Shown here one piece after another: positions 33,441-42,617 of a stretch of 64,000 bases of DNA. Position numbers and translations under genes: made by a program. This DNA comes from Clostridia bacterium (GTDB lineage Bacteria; Bacillota; Clostridia; Christensenellales; Aristaeellaceae). The stretch is taken from positions 1 to 64,000 of the forward strand of contig JAFPWU010000022.1 of NCBI GenBank assembly GCA_017412715.1. The letters run 5' to 3'. Within the stretch, counting starts at the first letter, position 1. Every line of letters begins with the position of its first letter. The notes below the pieces were generated by a model. The model saw only the letters and a list, made by a program, of their open reading frames with translations, was not told the DNA's origin and did not search any database.

Positions 33441-33577
33441 GCCGGTTTCCTCCTTCCTGCTTCCGCCGTCTTACAGGGCGTATGATCGGTCTGACCCCTT
33501 TCAGGGCAACCCGTTATTCATGTATGGACAAATCATATCGGGTTTGCCGCATTTCCGCAAGTGCGCGGAGCCGCTTT

Positions 33578-34393
33578 TCATCCCTTGACCGCGCCAGCGG
33601 TCAGGCCGCGGATAAACGTTTTGGAACCAAGCATGAAGGCCAGGAGCAGAGGGAAAATGCTCAGCAGCAGGCCGGTCATTCTTGCCGCGTAGTCGTTTAC
33701 ATATTCGTTGCCAAGCGTCTGGATATACAGGGGGATGGTATAATTGGAGGCGCGGTTGATCAGTACCAGCGGCATCAGATAACTGTTCCAGCTCCAAAGG
33801 AAGATCATCAGGATCTGGGTGCCCAGGGCGGGTTTGACGCAGGGAAGAACGATCCTGAAGAATGTGTTCATCTCATTGCTGCCGTCAATCCGGGCGCTTT
33901 CAATGATTTCCCGGGGCATGCTGCCCGTTATATACTGGCACATCCAGAAAACCCCGAAGCCGCTGGCCAGCCAGGTGAGGATCAGAGGGACCAGGGATTT
34001 GGTGAGACCCAGTATCCGCATCTCGTTCATATAGCCGATCATGGCGATGGAGCTGGGAACCATCATCGTCAGCAGGACAAAGTTGTAGACGGTATTTCTG
34101 GCTTTGAACTGATATACGCTCAACGCATATCCCGCCATCGCGCTGAAAAGCGTGGACAGGATGGAGCTGCAGATGGAAACGGTCAGGCTGTTTTTATAGG
34201 CAACCAGGAAATTGGGCGCCAGGACGGTTTTGATATTATCCAGGAAATGGGTTCCCGGCGTGAAGGAAAGGCCTGTAAAGATCTCCTCTGTGGTCTTGGT
34301 CGACATGATTACCATGGATACAAGCGGAAACAGTGAAACCGCACATACGAGGACGATGATGAAATACTTCAAAAAACGCCATCTGCTTTTCAT
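33578..34393 (-). CDS. Sugar ABC transporter permease, MalG/UgpE type
   Basis: Permease of 271 residues with six predicted membrane helices. The EAA-type loop is ESARIDGSNEMNTFFRIVLP, and the C-terminus GSKTFIRGLTAGAVKG is the usual end of this branch (often MxGLTAGAVKG). ATG at 34393 has AGGAGG seven bases upstream and overlaps the previous stop by four bases. It works with the permease at 34390 and the binding protein at 35388. This is the smaller CUT1 class, different from the LplB/YtcP pairs elsewhere in the window, and its sugar is not readable from the sequence. Confidence 0.9.
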   Translation of the reverse strand: MKSRWRFLKYFIIVLVCAVSLFPLVSMVIMSTKTTEEIFTGLSFTPGTHFLDNIKTVLAPNFLVAYKNSLTVSICSSILSTLFSAMAGYALSVYQFKARNTVYNFVLLTMMVPSSIAMIGYMNEMRILGLTKSLVPLILTWLASGFGVFWMCQYITGSMPREIIESARIDGSNEMNTFFRIVLPCVKPALGTQILMIFLWSWNSYLMPLVLINRASNYTIPLYIQTLGNEYVNDYAARMTGLLLSIFPLLLAFMLGSKTFIRGLTAGAVKG

Positions 34394-35319
34394 AACCGAT
34401 CCTCCTTCCGATTCAGCACCCGGACGTTGATGAGAGACACAGCTGCGATGATGATGAACAGCGAAAAGGCGATGGCCGCCCCATATCCATAGCGTGAATT
34501 GTTTTTGAAGGACGTATCATAGAAATACCAGATTACGGTCAGGCAGCTGCGCATCGGCCCGCCTACCGCATTTGATCCCGCACCCATAAAAACCTGCTGG
34601 GCTTCGTCAAAAAGCTGCAGACCGCCGATGACGCCGTTGATCACCACGAATACGGTAATCGGCCGCAGCATCGGGAGCGTAATTTTGAAAAAGGATTGCG
34701 CCGCATTTGCGCCATCGACCTTGGCCGCTTCATAGAGATCCGAAGGTATGGTGGAAAGGCCCGCCATATACAGCACCATAAAGTAGCCGAAATTCTTCCA
34801 GACAATCATCAGCGCGACCACCGTCGGCGCATGCTGTGGGGTTCCGAGCCAGTTGATATTCTTATCCGTCAGTCCTATTTTGACCAGCGCGGTATTGACC
34901 AGCCCAACATTCCAGTCGAACATGAAGGCAAACAACAGGCCGATGGCGATGGGCGTGATGACATAGGGAAGAAAGTTGATCGTCTGGATCATCTGCTTCC
35001 CCTTCCGGATATTCTGCATCAGAACTGCCATCAGCAATCCCGCGATGATGGTCAGCGGCATGGCCATGAGCATCAGCTTCGCCGTGTTTCCGACGGCCTT
35101 CCAGAACAGAGGATCCGCGGTAAAGATCCGGATGTAGTTTTTGAAACCGACATACGGCTTTTCCAGAATATTGGCCGCGGTCCAGCCGGTGAAACTGACA
35201 AACAGGGAATAGACTGTCGGATAGAGCATGAAGCACAGATAAGAAAGGATAAACGGCGACAAAAAGATCCAGGGCCATTTTGCCATCGGATTCCCTGCTT
35301 TTTTTCTGCCGTTGTGCAC
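34390..35319 (-). CDS. Sugar ABC transporter permease, UgpA/MalF type
   Basis: Permease of 309 residues with six predicted helices. Visible marks are LSPFILSYLCFMLYPTVYSL in the first helix, VGFKNYIRIF, and the EAA loop EAAKVDGANAAQSFFKITLP. The start GTG at 35319 has GGGGGG seven bases upstream; ATG at 35286 is an alternative. A terminator-like hairpin (35335-35369) separates it from the binding-protein gene, so it is probably expressed at a lower level. The stop overlaps the start of the second permease. There is no ATPase gene in this operon. Confidence 0.9.
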   Translation of the reverse strand: MHNGRKKAGNPMAKWPWIFLSPFILSYLCFMLYPTVYSLFVSFTGWTAANILEKPYVGFKNYIRIFTADPLFWKAVGNTAKLMLMAMPLTIIAGLLMAVLMQNIRKGKQMIQTINFLPYVITPIAIGLLFAFMFDWNVGLVNTALVKIGLTDKNINWLGTPQHAPTVVALMIVWKNFGYFMVLYMAGLSTIPSDLYEAAKVDGANAAQSFFKITLPMLRPITVFVVINGVIGGLQLFDEAQQVFMGAGSNAVGGPMRSCLTVIWYFYDTSFKNNSRYGYGAAIAFSLFIIIAAVSLINVRVLNRKEDRL

Positions 35320-35334
35320 AGAGAAGCCCCCCTT

Positions 35335-35369
35335 TGAAAAAATGGGGGGAGAGCTGGGTGGCTCTCCCC
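35335..35369 (-). terminator. Partial terminator between binding protein and permeases
   Basis: On the minus strand GGGGAGAGC (35369-35361) pairs with GCTCTCCCC (35354-35346) around a six-base loop and is followed by CCATTTTTTC. Nine base pairs plus a T-run make it a working intrinsic terminator. Its place inside the operon points to partial read-through. Confidence 0.75.
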
Positions 35370-35387
35370 GTCGTTCTTCATTCGTTT

Positions 35388-36677
35388 TTACTTGACGGTT
35401 ACGTCCGGAACCTTCATCTGAAGGTCTTCCATGAAGTAATCGTAGGCCGCGTCTGCAGACAGGCTCTCATCAGCGGTCATCATCTCGGTGATCATGTTCA
35501 TGGAATCGACAACCAGACTGTCATAGATGGAGATGGTCGCGGAAGGAATCTCGCTGGCGATATCTTCCATCATGAAGTGATAGATCTGCTGATCGCCGAA
35601 GCTCTCCCGGGTGCCTTCGGTATATGCCGGATCATCATAGGCTTCCTTGAGCGTGGTAAAGAAGCTTGCTCCCTTCATGTACTGTGCGCCTTCGACGCTG
35701 AGCAGGCACCACTTGATGAAATCCCATGCTTCATCCTTGACTTCGGAGTTCTTGTAAATGCCGTAGCAGGTTCCGCCCCATCCATAGCCGCCGCCCGCGG
35801 GAGAGAATCCTCCCCAGTTGCCGGCAGCGCAGCCTTCGGGATCGTTGGGCTCAATCTGGAAGGTAACGCTCCAGGAAGCGCTGGGGAACAGGATGTTGTT
35901 CTGCTGTCCGTAGTTGGCATACCACTGGGTGCTCCAGATCGTCAGATTCCCTGCGATATGGGCGTCGCGGGCCTTCTGCAGGTATTCCAGAATGGGCTTC
36001 ACCTTGCCGGAGACTTCGATATCGCCGTCGGCGTTCATATTGCACTGATCACGGCGCTGCATCCACATCATGGTCATGACGTCTCCGAGACCGGGGAACA
36101 GGGTCACGGTTCCGTTGCTCTTTTCATAGACCTGGGCGCCCACCGTAAGATAATCGTCATAGGTCTGGAACATGGCTTCCAGCTCTTTGGGATCATCGGT
36201 TCCGAGGTATTCCCGGGCAAGATCCCGCTTGTAGGCCATGAAGGCGGGGTTCTGGGAGTTTTCAATGCCCACCACATGGCCTTCCGCGTCGCTGGTCACG
36301 CTGGGAACATAGTCCAGCACGGTAGAACGGTCAAAGTTATAGGGTTCGGCTTCCAGATTGTCCCAGATGCCCAGAGCGAAAGAACTGGCGCGCCAGCCGA
36401 TTTCACCCATGAGAAGGTCGGGCATATCGCCGCCGGAGGCATAGCCCTGCTGAAGCTTGGTCAGATAGTCATCTGCGTCGATGATCACTTCTTCGAACTC
36501 CCAGTCCGCGTCCGGATGGGTGGCAAAATAGCCTTTCTGAACAGCGTCGAACTGCCCGGACGCCCACGTCCACAATACTACCTTTTTCTTTCCGCCCTCT
36601 GCACCGGCAACGGTCAGCATGGACAGACAAAGCGACAGGCATAGAACAAAGGACAGGATCTTTTTGATTGCCTTCAT
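35388..36677 (-). CDS. Extracellular sugar-binding protein of a CUT1 ABC importer
   Basis: Binding protein of 429 residues of the MalE-like type. A signal peptide covers about 1-27 (KKILSFVLCLSLCLSMLTVA) and ends VAGAEG. The two cysteines in the hydrophobic core are not in a proper lipobox, so lipid anchoring is doubtful. The mature protein starts with VVLWTWASGQFDAV, the usual first strand. ATG at 36677 follows a GGAGG site. A minus-strand promoter lies at 36716-36744. Its neighbours GH53, esterase and YesM/YesN suggest galactan or other pectic oligosaccharides as ligand; this is inference. Confidence 0.85.
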   Translation of the reverse strand: MKAIKKILSFVLCLSLCLSMLTVAGAEGGKKKVVLWTWASGQFDAVQKGYFATHPDADWEFEEVIIDADDYLTKLQQGYASGGDMPDLLMGEIGWRASSFALGIWDNLEAEPYNFDRSTVLDYVPSVTSDAEGHVVGIENSQNPAFMAYKRDLAREYLGTDDPKELEAMFQTYDDYLTVGAQVYEKSNGTVTLFPGLGDVMTMMWMQRRDQCNMNADGDIEVSGKVKPILEYLQKARDAHIAGNLTIWSTQWYANYGQQNNILFPSASWSVTFQIEPNDPEGCAAGNWGGFSPAGGGYGWGGTCYGIYKNSEVKDEAWDFIKWCLLSVEGAQYMKGASFFTTLKEAYDDPAYTEGTRESFGDQQIYHFMMEDIASEIPSATISIYDSLVVDSMNMITEMMTADESLSADAAYDYFMEDLQMKVPDVTVK

Positions 36678-36715
36678 GGTTGATACCTCCTATTTATTTT
36701 TCAGGTTCCGGGAAT

Positions 36716-36744
36716 ATTTTAGCGCCGCAGCTCAAAGGCGTAAA
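36716..36744 (-). promoter_or_regulatory. Promoter of the CUT1 importer operon
   Basis: Minus-strand TTTACG (36744-36739), a 17-base spacer and TAAAAT (36721-36716), about 40 bases before the start codon. Confidence 0.5.
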
Positions 36745-36851
36745 TTGTCTGAAACGCATATTTATTAAACAAAACGCAGATGTTTTGATTTGAAAGGACC
36801 ATCCGGATGGGTGAGATTATTCAGAAAAAGTTTCGGTTCCATGATAAATCC

Positions 36852-36866
36852 GTCCCAATTTGGGAC
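36852..36866. promoter_or_regulatory. Perfect palindrome in a divergent control region
   Basis: GTCCCAATTTGGGAC is a perfect 15-base palindrome in the 365-base gap between the divergent binding-protein and AraC-sensor genes. It is a candidate operator; the protein that would bind it is unknown. Apart from this and the two promoters, the gap shows nothing recognisable. Confidence 0.35.
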
Positions 36867-36953
36867 ACAGAGCTGAGCCCTGCTCCGAAGGAAACAGGCG
36901 TTTCGTAATGGTTGTAACTCGTGCGGGAGCCATGAACCGTCCCCGGGTTTCGC

Positions 36954-36982
36954 TTTTCAAAGGGCGGAGACCGTGATATAAT
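36954..36982 (+). promoter_or_regulatory. Promoter of the membrane AraC regulator
   Basis: TTTTCA (36954-36959), a 17-base spacer and a perfect TATAAT (36977-36982). Confidence 0.6.
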
Positions 36983-37042
36983 GATTCCACCTCTCAAAGA
37001 ATGTTTGATATCACGATCCCGCACAAAGGAGAATTCGTTTAT

Positions 37043-38938
37043 ATGTTTCCCAGAACGAGCCGCCGGGTGCGGCTGCAGCTGATCGGGTTTCTGCTGCTGT
37101 TCGCGCTGATTTCCACCCTGCTCACCGGGTGGCTGATCTATGACAGGATGTCCGGGCAGGTTCTCCGGGACACCTGGCAGCAGCATGAGGCGCTGCTGCG
37201 CGGCGCGGCCGCCTCGGTAAACCGGGAGATCGGGCTGATCAAATCCTTCTCCTGGCAGCTGAGCAACGACGTTCGGATCAAAAGATACCTGCATCTGGCT
37301 GATCAGACGCCCCAGGATATTCTGATCAAGCAGGGGATCATCGGCGATATGCAGCGAATGAAGGCCTTCAGCGACACCATTGCGGATCTCGGGATCCGCG
37401 CGGAGGGGCCGGACATCGTCATCACGGGGGAAAGCAGCTACCATACCGGGGACTACTACGGCCGGCTGACGGGAATCACGCTGAAGGGCCTGACGGAGCT
37501 GCGGAATCAGCCGGGGACGGTAGCCCTTTGCCGCTTTGCCGGAGCGGGTACGGAGCACCGGATTCTGGAGACCGTGCCGGTGCTGGCCTTTGTCAGCAGC
37601 CTTCCGCTGACCGCCCAGCCGGGGGAGAGCTATGCCTTCTTCCACCTGAGCGCGGAGCGGCTTTCCTCCTGCATGCCGGAGAGCGGATCCGGCTATCTGC
37701 TGCTGACGGACGGGGAGGGAAACCCGATGCTGCCGGCCGTGGACCCAGCGATCGGGAATGTGAGCCGGGCTTACATGAAAAAGCCCGAGAGCCGGGTGAA
37801 GAGCGGAAAGGAGGAATTCGGCGTTCTCTGCGCGGAAACGGAGGCGGAGGGCCTGTACTGCATGGCCGTCGTGCCCTACGGGGAGCTGCTGCGGCCCAGC
37901 ATGCGGCTGCGGAACATGGTCATGGGGATCATGGGGTCCTGCATGCTGATCGGGCTCATCGGGGCCGTGCTGGCGGGAAAACGTCTGTACGCGCCACTGG
38001 AGCGGCTGATCGCCACGGTGCGGCAGCTTTCCCACCGGCTGCCGGAGGGCTCGCCGAACAACGAATACATGCTGCTGGATGAAGCGATCCGGCTGATCAC
38101 GGCAGAGAATCACGAGCTGACCCTTTCCAACCGGGAGATTAACCGCCTGCTGAAGAACCGGGTGCTCAACGACTGGATGGAGGGCCGGCTGAAAAGCGGG
38201 GCGGAGGAAGCCCTCAGAGCGGCCGGCGTCGAACTGCCGTATGCCTGGGTTCAGATTGCCGTGGCGGAGATGGCGGCCATGGACCTGGAGCGGCTGGAGA
38301 AACGGCAGGGCGGCGGCAGCACCGCGGAGCGGATTGAGGCCCTGGCCGGAGAGGCGGGGGATATAGGACGGAAGGTTTTCTGCGCCCAGCGGGTGGACGG
38401 GCATCTGCTGATCCTCTTCAACCTGGCGGACCCCTCCTCCGATCCGGAGGCGGCGGAGCGGTTTATACAGGTCCTGAGGGAGCGGATTTTTGACGCCTGC
38501 CCCTGCGGACTCGGCATCGGAAAGCCCCACGAAAAGGAGCGGGCAGCGGAATCCCTGATCGAGGCCATGCTGGATCTGCGCAGCGGGGAGGACAGCAGCC
38601 GGGAGGAAAAGCAGTACGCCCGGATTACGGACTATCTCCGGCGGGAATACATGCATGAGGTTTCCCTGGACACCGCCGGGGAGGCCCTGGGGATGTCCCC
38701 GAGCACGATCAGCCTGCTGTTCCGCAAGATCGGGGAGACCAGCTTCCTGAAATACCTGACGGACCTGCGAATGGAGGAAACCCGGCGGCTGCTGGTCGAA
38801 ACGGATCTGCCGCTGCGGGAGATCGGACAGAGGGTCGGCATTGAAAACCAGAACACGCTGATCCGGACCTTCAAGAAGCTGGAGGGGGTTACGCCCGGGC
38901 AGTACCGAACGGCCCATTCCCGGCGGAATGACGAATAG
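37043..38938 (+). CDS. Membrane-anchored AraC family regulator with extracellular sensor
   Basis: Regulator of 631 residues that joins a sensor and a DNA-binding domain in one chain. Membrane helices at about 10-30 and 285-308 enclose an extracellular domain of about 250 residues. A linker with a helical region (about 310-390) and a middle domain lead to the C-terminal AraC domain (about 525-630), with SLDTAGEALGMSPSTISLLF and LREIGQRVGIENQNTLIRTF. ATG at 37043 has AGGAG eleven bases upstream; ATG at 37001 lies almost at the expected transcript start and has no ribosome site. It is directly upstream of the importer operon at 39067, which it probably controls without phosphotransfer. Confidence 0.85.
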   Translation: MFPRTSRRVRLQLIGFLLLFALISTLLTGWLIYDRMSGQVLRDTWQQHEALLRGAAASVNREIGLIKSFSWQLSNDVRIKRYLHLADQTPQDILIKQGIIGDMQRMKAFSDTIADLGIRAEGPDIVITGESSYHTGDYYGRLTGITLKGLTELRNQPGTVALCRFAGAGTEHRILETVPVLAFVSSLPLTAQPGESYAFFHLSAERLSSCMPESGSGYLLLTDGEGNPMLPAVDPAIGNVSRAYMKKPESRVKSGKEEFGVLCAETEAEGLYCMAVVPYGELLRPSMRLRNMVMGIMGSCMLIGLIGAVLAGKRLYAPLERLIATVRQLSHRLPEGSPNNEYMLLDEAIRLITAENHELTLSNREINRLLKNRVLNDWMEGRLKSGAEEALRAAGVELPYAWVQIAVAEMAAMDLERLEKRQGGGSTAERIEALAGEAGDIGRKVFCAQRVDGHLLILFNLADPSSDPEAAERFIQVLRERIFDACPCGLGIGKPHEKERAAESLIEAMLDLRSGEDSSREEKQYARITDYLRREYMHEVSLDTAGEALGMSPSTISLLFRKIGETSFLKYLTDLRMEETRRLLVETDLPLREIGQRVGIENQNTLIRTFKKLEGVTPGQYRTAHSRRNDE

Positions 38939-39066
38939 CCGATTTGTCGATCTTTTCACGGAAATGAAGATCCCTTTTTCACAGAATTGAATCCCGGTTT
39001 CGCCGAATGGCGGATGGTCAAAGGGCGCACCGCGCGCTATCATGAGGGTACACGGAGGTGAACCTC

Positions 39067-39987
39067 ATGCATAGATCCCGCGGCGCCCTTTTTTGGCGCA
39101 GAATCTGGGCGGCCAGATATCTGTATCTGATGTTTCTGCCCGTTTTCCTCTATTATGTGTTTTTCCGGTACGCGCCGATGCTGGGGCTCTCCATCGCCTT
39201 CAAGGACTACAACGCCTTTCTGGGCTTCGGCAGGAGCCCCTGGGTCGGATTTAAGTATTTCCAGCAGTTTTTCAACTCCATCTACCTCTGGCGGCTGATT
39301 CGGAACACGCTGCTGATCAACCTGTACGATCTGCTGTTTAATTTCCCGGCGGCCATCATCCTGGCCCTGCTGCTCAACGAGGTGCAGAACCGGCGGTTCA
39401 AGAAGGTCACGCAGACCATCACCTATCTGCCCTACTTCGTGTCCAGCGTGGTCATCGCCAGCATGGTGGTTCAGTTTCTCTCTCCCTCCAGCGGCATCGT
39501 CAACAATCTGATCGCCGCCATGGGCGGTGAGCGGCAGTACTTTATGACCCAGCCGGGAGCCTTCCGTCCGATCTATACGCTGATGAACCTGTGGAAGAAC
39601 ATCGGATGGAATTCCATCATCTTTCTGGCGGCCATCAGCGGGATCAACGGGGAGCTGTACGAGGCCTGCATGGTGGACGGGGGCGGATACCTGCGGCGGA
39701 TGTGGCACATCACGCTGCCGGGTATCGCCGGGACGATCGTGGTGCTGCTGATCATGCGGCTGGGGCATGTGATGGACGCGGGATACGAGACCATCCTGCT
39801 GCTGCAGAACAACGCCAACCTGGAGGCCAGCGACGTCATCGGAACCTATGTCTACCGCCGGGGGCTCAAGGGCGGGGAATACAGCTACGCGACGGCCGTG
39901 GGCATGTTCCAGAGCGTGATCGGCTTCGCCATGGTGATCTTCGCGAACTGGCTGAGCCGCACCTACAGCGAGACCAGCCTGTGGTGA
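39067..39987 (+). CDS. Sugar ABC transporter permease, LplB type
   Basis: Permease of 306 residues with six predicted helices. FRYAPMLGLSIAFKDYNAF and WVGFKYFQQFF are the LplB-type opening. The EAA loop is EACMVDGGGYLRRMWHITLP, and the C-terminal region has the usual ATAVGMFQSVIGFAMVIFAN. ATG at 39067 is eight bases from GGAGG; GTG at 39058 overlaps the ribosome site and is rejected. First gene of an operon with a YtcP-type permease and a large binding protein, placed after the membrane AraC gene. No ATPase is present. Confidence 0.9.
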   Translation: MHRSRGALFWRRIWAARYLYLMFLPVFLYYVFFRYAPMLGLSIAFKDYNAFLGFGRSPWVGFKYFQQFFNSIYLWRLIRNTLLINLYDLLFNFPAAIILALLLNEVQNRRFKKVTQTITYLPYFVSSVVIASMVVQFLSPSSGIVNNLIAAMGGERQYFMTQPGAFRPIYTLMNLWKNIGWNSIIFLAAISGINGELYEACMVDGGGYLRRMWHITLPGIAGTIVVLLIMRLGHVMDAGYETILLLQNNANLEASDVIGTYVYRRGLKGGEYSYATAVGMFQSVIGFAMVIFANWLSRTYSETSLW

Positions 39988-40017
39988 GGCTTCGGGCGGA
40001 AGGGAGGAGGCGCTTTC

Positions 40018-40920
40018 ATGGAAATTTCAGCTTTACGCCGGAAGTCCCTCCCGGGGCGGATCCGGGTTCCGGTCAGCCGTAGGGTGTTTCTGGTTTTCAA
40101 CACGCTGTTTCTGCTGCTGGTCAGCTTCGCCATGCTCTACCCGGTGATTTATGTGACGGCGGCCTCCTTTTCCGAGGAAACCGCCATCCTGCGGGGGGAT
40201 GTTGTGCTCTGGCCGGTGTCGGTCCACGTCAAAGCCTATCAGAAGGTTTTCCAGTATCCGCTTCTGTGGCAGAGCTATGGAAACACCATCCTGTACACCG
40301 TGCTGGGAACGGCCCTCAACCTGATCCTGACGGTTTTCGGCGCCTGGGCGCTGAGCCAGAAGAAGATGGTCGGGAGGCGGTTCTTCACCCTGATGTGCAC
40401 CTTCACCATGTTCTTTAACGGAGGCATGATCCCGACCTTCCTGGTCATCAAGGAGCTGAAGCTGCTGAACACGATCTGGGCGATCCTGCTGCCCGGGGCG
40501 GTCAGCACCTATAACATGATCCTGATGCGGACCTTCTTTCTGCAGATTCCCCAGAGCCTGGTCGAGGCGGCGGAGCTGGACGGATGCAAGGATTTCGGGG
40601 TGCTCTTCCGGATCATCCTGCCGCTGAGCCTCGCCAGCCTGATGACGATCGGCATGTTTTACGCCGTGGCCCACTGGAACAGCTACTTCACGGCGGTGCT
40701 GTACCTGAGCAAGCCGGAGCTGTATCCGCTGCAGATTATCCTGAGGCAGGTGGTGCTGATGAACGAGATCGTTGAAAACGCCAGCAGCCAGGAGAACGTC
40801 ATGGCGGAGGGCATCAAATACGCGACCATCGTCGTGGCCATGCTGCCGATGCTCTGCGTGTACCCCTTCGTGCAGAGATATTTCGTCAAGGGCGTCATGG
40901 TCGGGTCCGTCAAGGAATAG
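40018..40920 (+). CDS. Sugar ABC transporter permease, YtcP type
   Basis: Permease of 300 residues with six predicted helices, a paralogue of the one at 18196. TMFFNGGMIPTFLVIKELKL, the EAA-like EAAELDGCKDFGVLFRIILP and the end YPFVQRYFVKGVMVGSVKE identify it. GGAGGAGG precedes ATG at 40018 by seven bases. Thirty bases separate it from the LplB-type partner. The gene order permease, permease, binding protein differs from the operon at 15414, where the binding protein is first. The sugar carried is not readable from the sequence. Confidence 0.9.
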   Translation: MEISALRRKSLPGRIRVPVSRRVFLVFNTLFLLLVSFAMLYPVIYVTAASFSEETAILRGDVVLWPVSVHVKAYQKVFQYPLLWQSYGNTILYTVLGTALNLILTVFGAWALSQKKMVGRRFFTLMCTFTMFFNGGMIPTFLVIKELKLLNTIWAILLPGAVSTYNMILMRTFFLQIPQSLVEAAELDGCKDFGVLFRIILPLSLASLMTIGMFYAVAHWNSYFTAVLYLSKPELYPLQIILRQVVLMNEIVENASSQENVMAEGIKYATIVVAMLPMLCVYPFVQRYFVKGVMVGSVKE

Positions 40921-41052
40921 CCGGCGGGCCGCAGGGCATCCGGCCGCGGGGCATCCGGCAGGGAAGACGCGCCGGTTCCGGACCGCCCGCCCCTATACCG
41001 TCTCAAACCCCGGAACGGGGTGAAAATAAAACATTGGCAAGGAGGAGAAACC

Positions 41053-42585
41053 ATGAAACACTTTTCCAGACTGCTGGCGCTGCTGCTTGCAGCCGCCCTG
41101 CTGCCGCTGATCGCCTTTTCCGGCGCCGCGGCGGAAGAACCGGTGACCATCACCATCTGGGGCTCCGACCGGGAGAACATGCCTTTCCGGAACGGGCTGA
41201 TGACCATTGACCTGCTGCAGGAGAAGCTGGGAATCAAGATCGACATCATCTCGGCGCCGACGGAGAACCTGGCGGAGAAATACGGCCTGCTGATGGCCAG
41301 CGGCGATATCCCCACCATCGTCCAGTACAAGGCGAAGGACCTGCTGCTGTACAAGGATGCCTGGACGCCGCTGAACGATCTGATCAACGAAACCGATACC
41401 CCGAACCTGTGGAAGGTTTACGGCGATCCGGAAATCCGCCGGAAGGTTTCCGACGCGGACGGCAACATGCGCTTCATCGGCCAGCGCACCGCCATTACCG
41501 CCGGAAAGCTCTACTTCTGGCGGCAGGACTGGCTGGACAAGCTTCAGCTGGAAACCCCGAAGACGACGGAGGATCTGTACCAGGTCTTCAAGGCCATCAA
41601 GGAGGGGGACCCCAACGGAAACGGACAGGCGGACGAGATTCCCTTCTCCGTGCGGAAGAACGGATCCAACAACCGGGGCAATGTGATCCCCTTCATCCAT
41701 AACTGGGGCATCGCGGAGACCTTCTTCGCCGAGGACGGCACGGTCAAATTCGGCGCCACCGACCCGCGGATGAAGGACGCGCTGGAGTGGCTGCACCGCT
41801 GCTACGCGGAGGGGCTCATCGATCAGGAATACCTGACGCTGGACAAGACCGCCTGGTACAGTGAGTGGACCAACAATCAGGTTTTCATGAGCTATGACTG
41901 GAGCGCTTACATCGACAACGTGGCCAACCTCTTCAAGGACACGGACAGCGATATCCATATCGTCGGCGCCGTGCCGCCGGAAGGCCCCACGGGCATCAGC
42001 GAGACGCGGGACCAGCTGCAGCCCATCACCGTGGACGAGGACTGGAACGCGGGCATCTTCATCGGCGCCACCGAGGACCAGAAGAAGGCCGCGCTGAAGC
42101 TGCTGGACTATGTCTACAGCGAGGAAGGCATGATCCTGATGAACTTCGGCGTCGAAGGGCAGCACTTCAACATCGTGGACGGGAACTATGTGTATTCCGA
42201 CCTGATCATGAACAACCCCGACGGCCTGAGCCCGCAGGACGCGCTGAGATCCTTCGGCATCCAGAGCATGCTGACCCTGCTGCAGGACGCCCGGTATGAG
42301 CGGGCTTTCGTCAGCGACGAGGTGAACCGCATCCGGGATATCTACGAGCAGGAGGGGCATATCGGAGACGCCTTCCCGACCCTGGCCTTCACCGGCGAGG
42401 AGCAGGGCATCATCAACGAGAAGTATACAGAGATCGAGACCTACATGAACGAAATGATCGACAAGTTCATCATGGGCGTAGAGCCCCTGGACAGCTTTGA
42501 CGCCTATGTGGCGAAGGTGGAGAGCATGGGCCTGCAGGATGTGCTGAAGGTTTATCAGGCGGCCTATGACCGGTACATGAAGTAA
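41053..42585 (+). CDS. Extracellular solute-binding protein, LplA/YtcQ type
   Basis: Binding protein of 510 residues. The signal peptide (about 1-27, ending SGAAAEE) has no lipobox cysteine. The segment GDPNGNGQADEIPF is the calcium-loop-like motif also found in the binding protein at 15414, and the C-terminus SMGLQDVLKVYQAAYDRYMK closely resembles the end of that protein, so the two are paralogues. ATG at 41053 has AGGAGG seven bases upstream. It ends the operon before a strong terminator at 42618. The ligand is unknown; oligosaccharides are typical for this size class. Confidence 0.85.
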   Translation: MKHFSRLLALLLAAALLPLIAFSGAAAEEPVTITIWGSDRENMPFRNGLMTIDLLQEKLGIKIDIISAPTENLAEKYGLLMASGDIPTIVQYKAKDLLLYKDAWTPLNDLINETDTPNLWKVYGDPEIRRKVSDADGNMRFIGQRTAITAGKLYFWRQDWLDKLQLETPKTTEDLYQVFKAIKEGDPNGNGQADEIPFSVRKNGSNNRGNVIPFIHNWGIAETFFAEDGTVKFGATDPRMKDALEWLHRCYAEGLIDQEYLTLDKTAWYSEWTNNQVFMSYDWSAYIDNVANLFKDTDSDIHIVGAVPPEGPTGISETRDQLQPITVDEDWNAGIFIGATEDQKKAALKLLDYVYSEEGMILMNFGVEGQHFNIVDGNYVYSDLIMNNPDGLSPQDALRSFGIQSMLTLLQDARYERAFVSDEVNRIRDIYEQEGHIGDAFPTLAFTGEEQGIINEKYTEIETYMNEMIDKFIMGVEPLDSFDAYVAKVESMGLQDVLKVYQAAYDRYMK

Positions 42586-42617
42586 GTCGGCACTTGACGG
42601 TTCAGGCTGTTCCGCGG

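Noticed and set aside
33441..33577. Possible promoter or terminator between the permease and response-regulator genes
   Set aside because: No convincing -35/-10 pair and no stem with a T-run was found on the minus strand.
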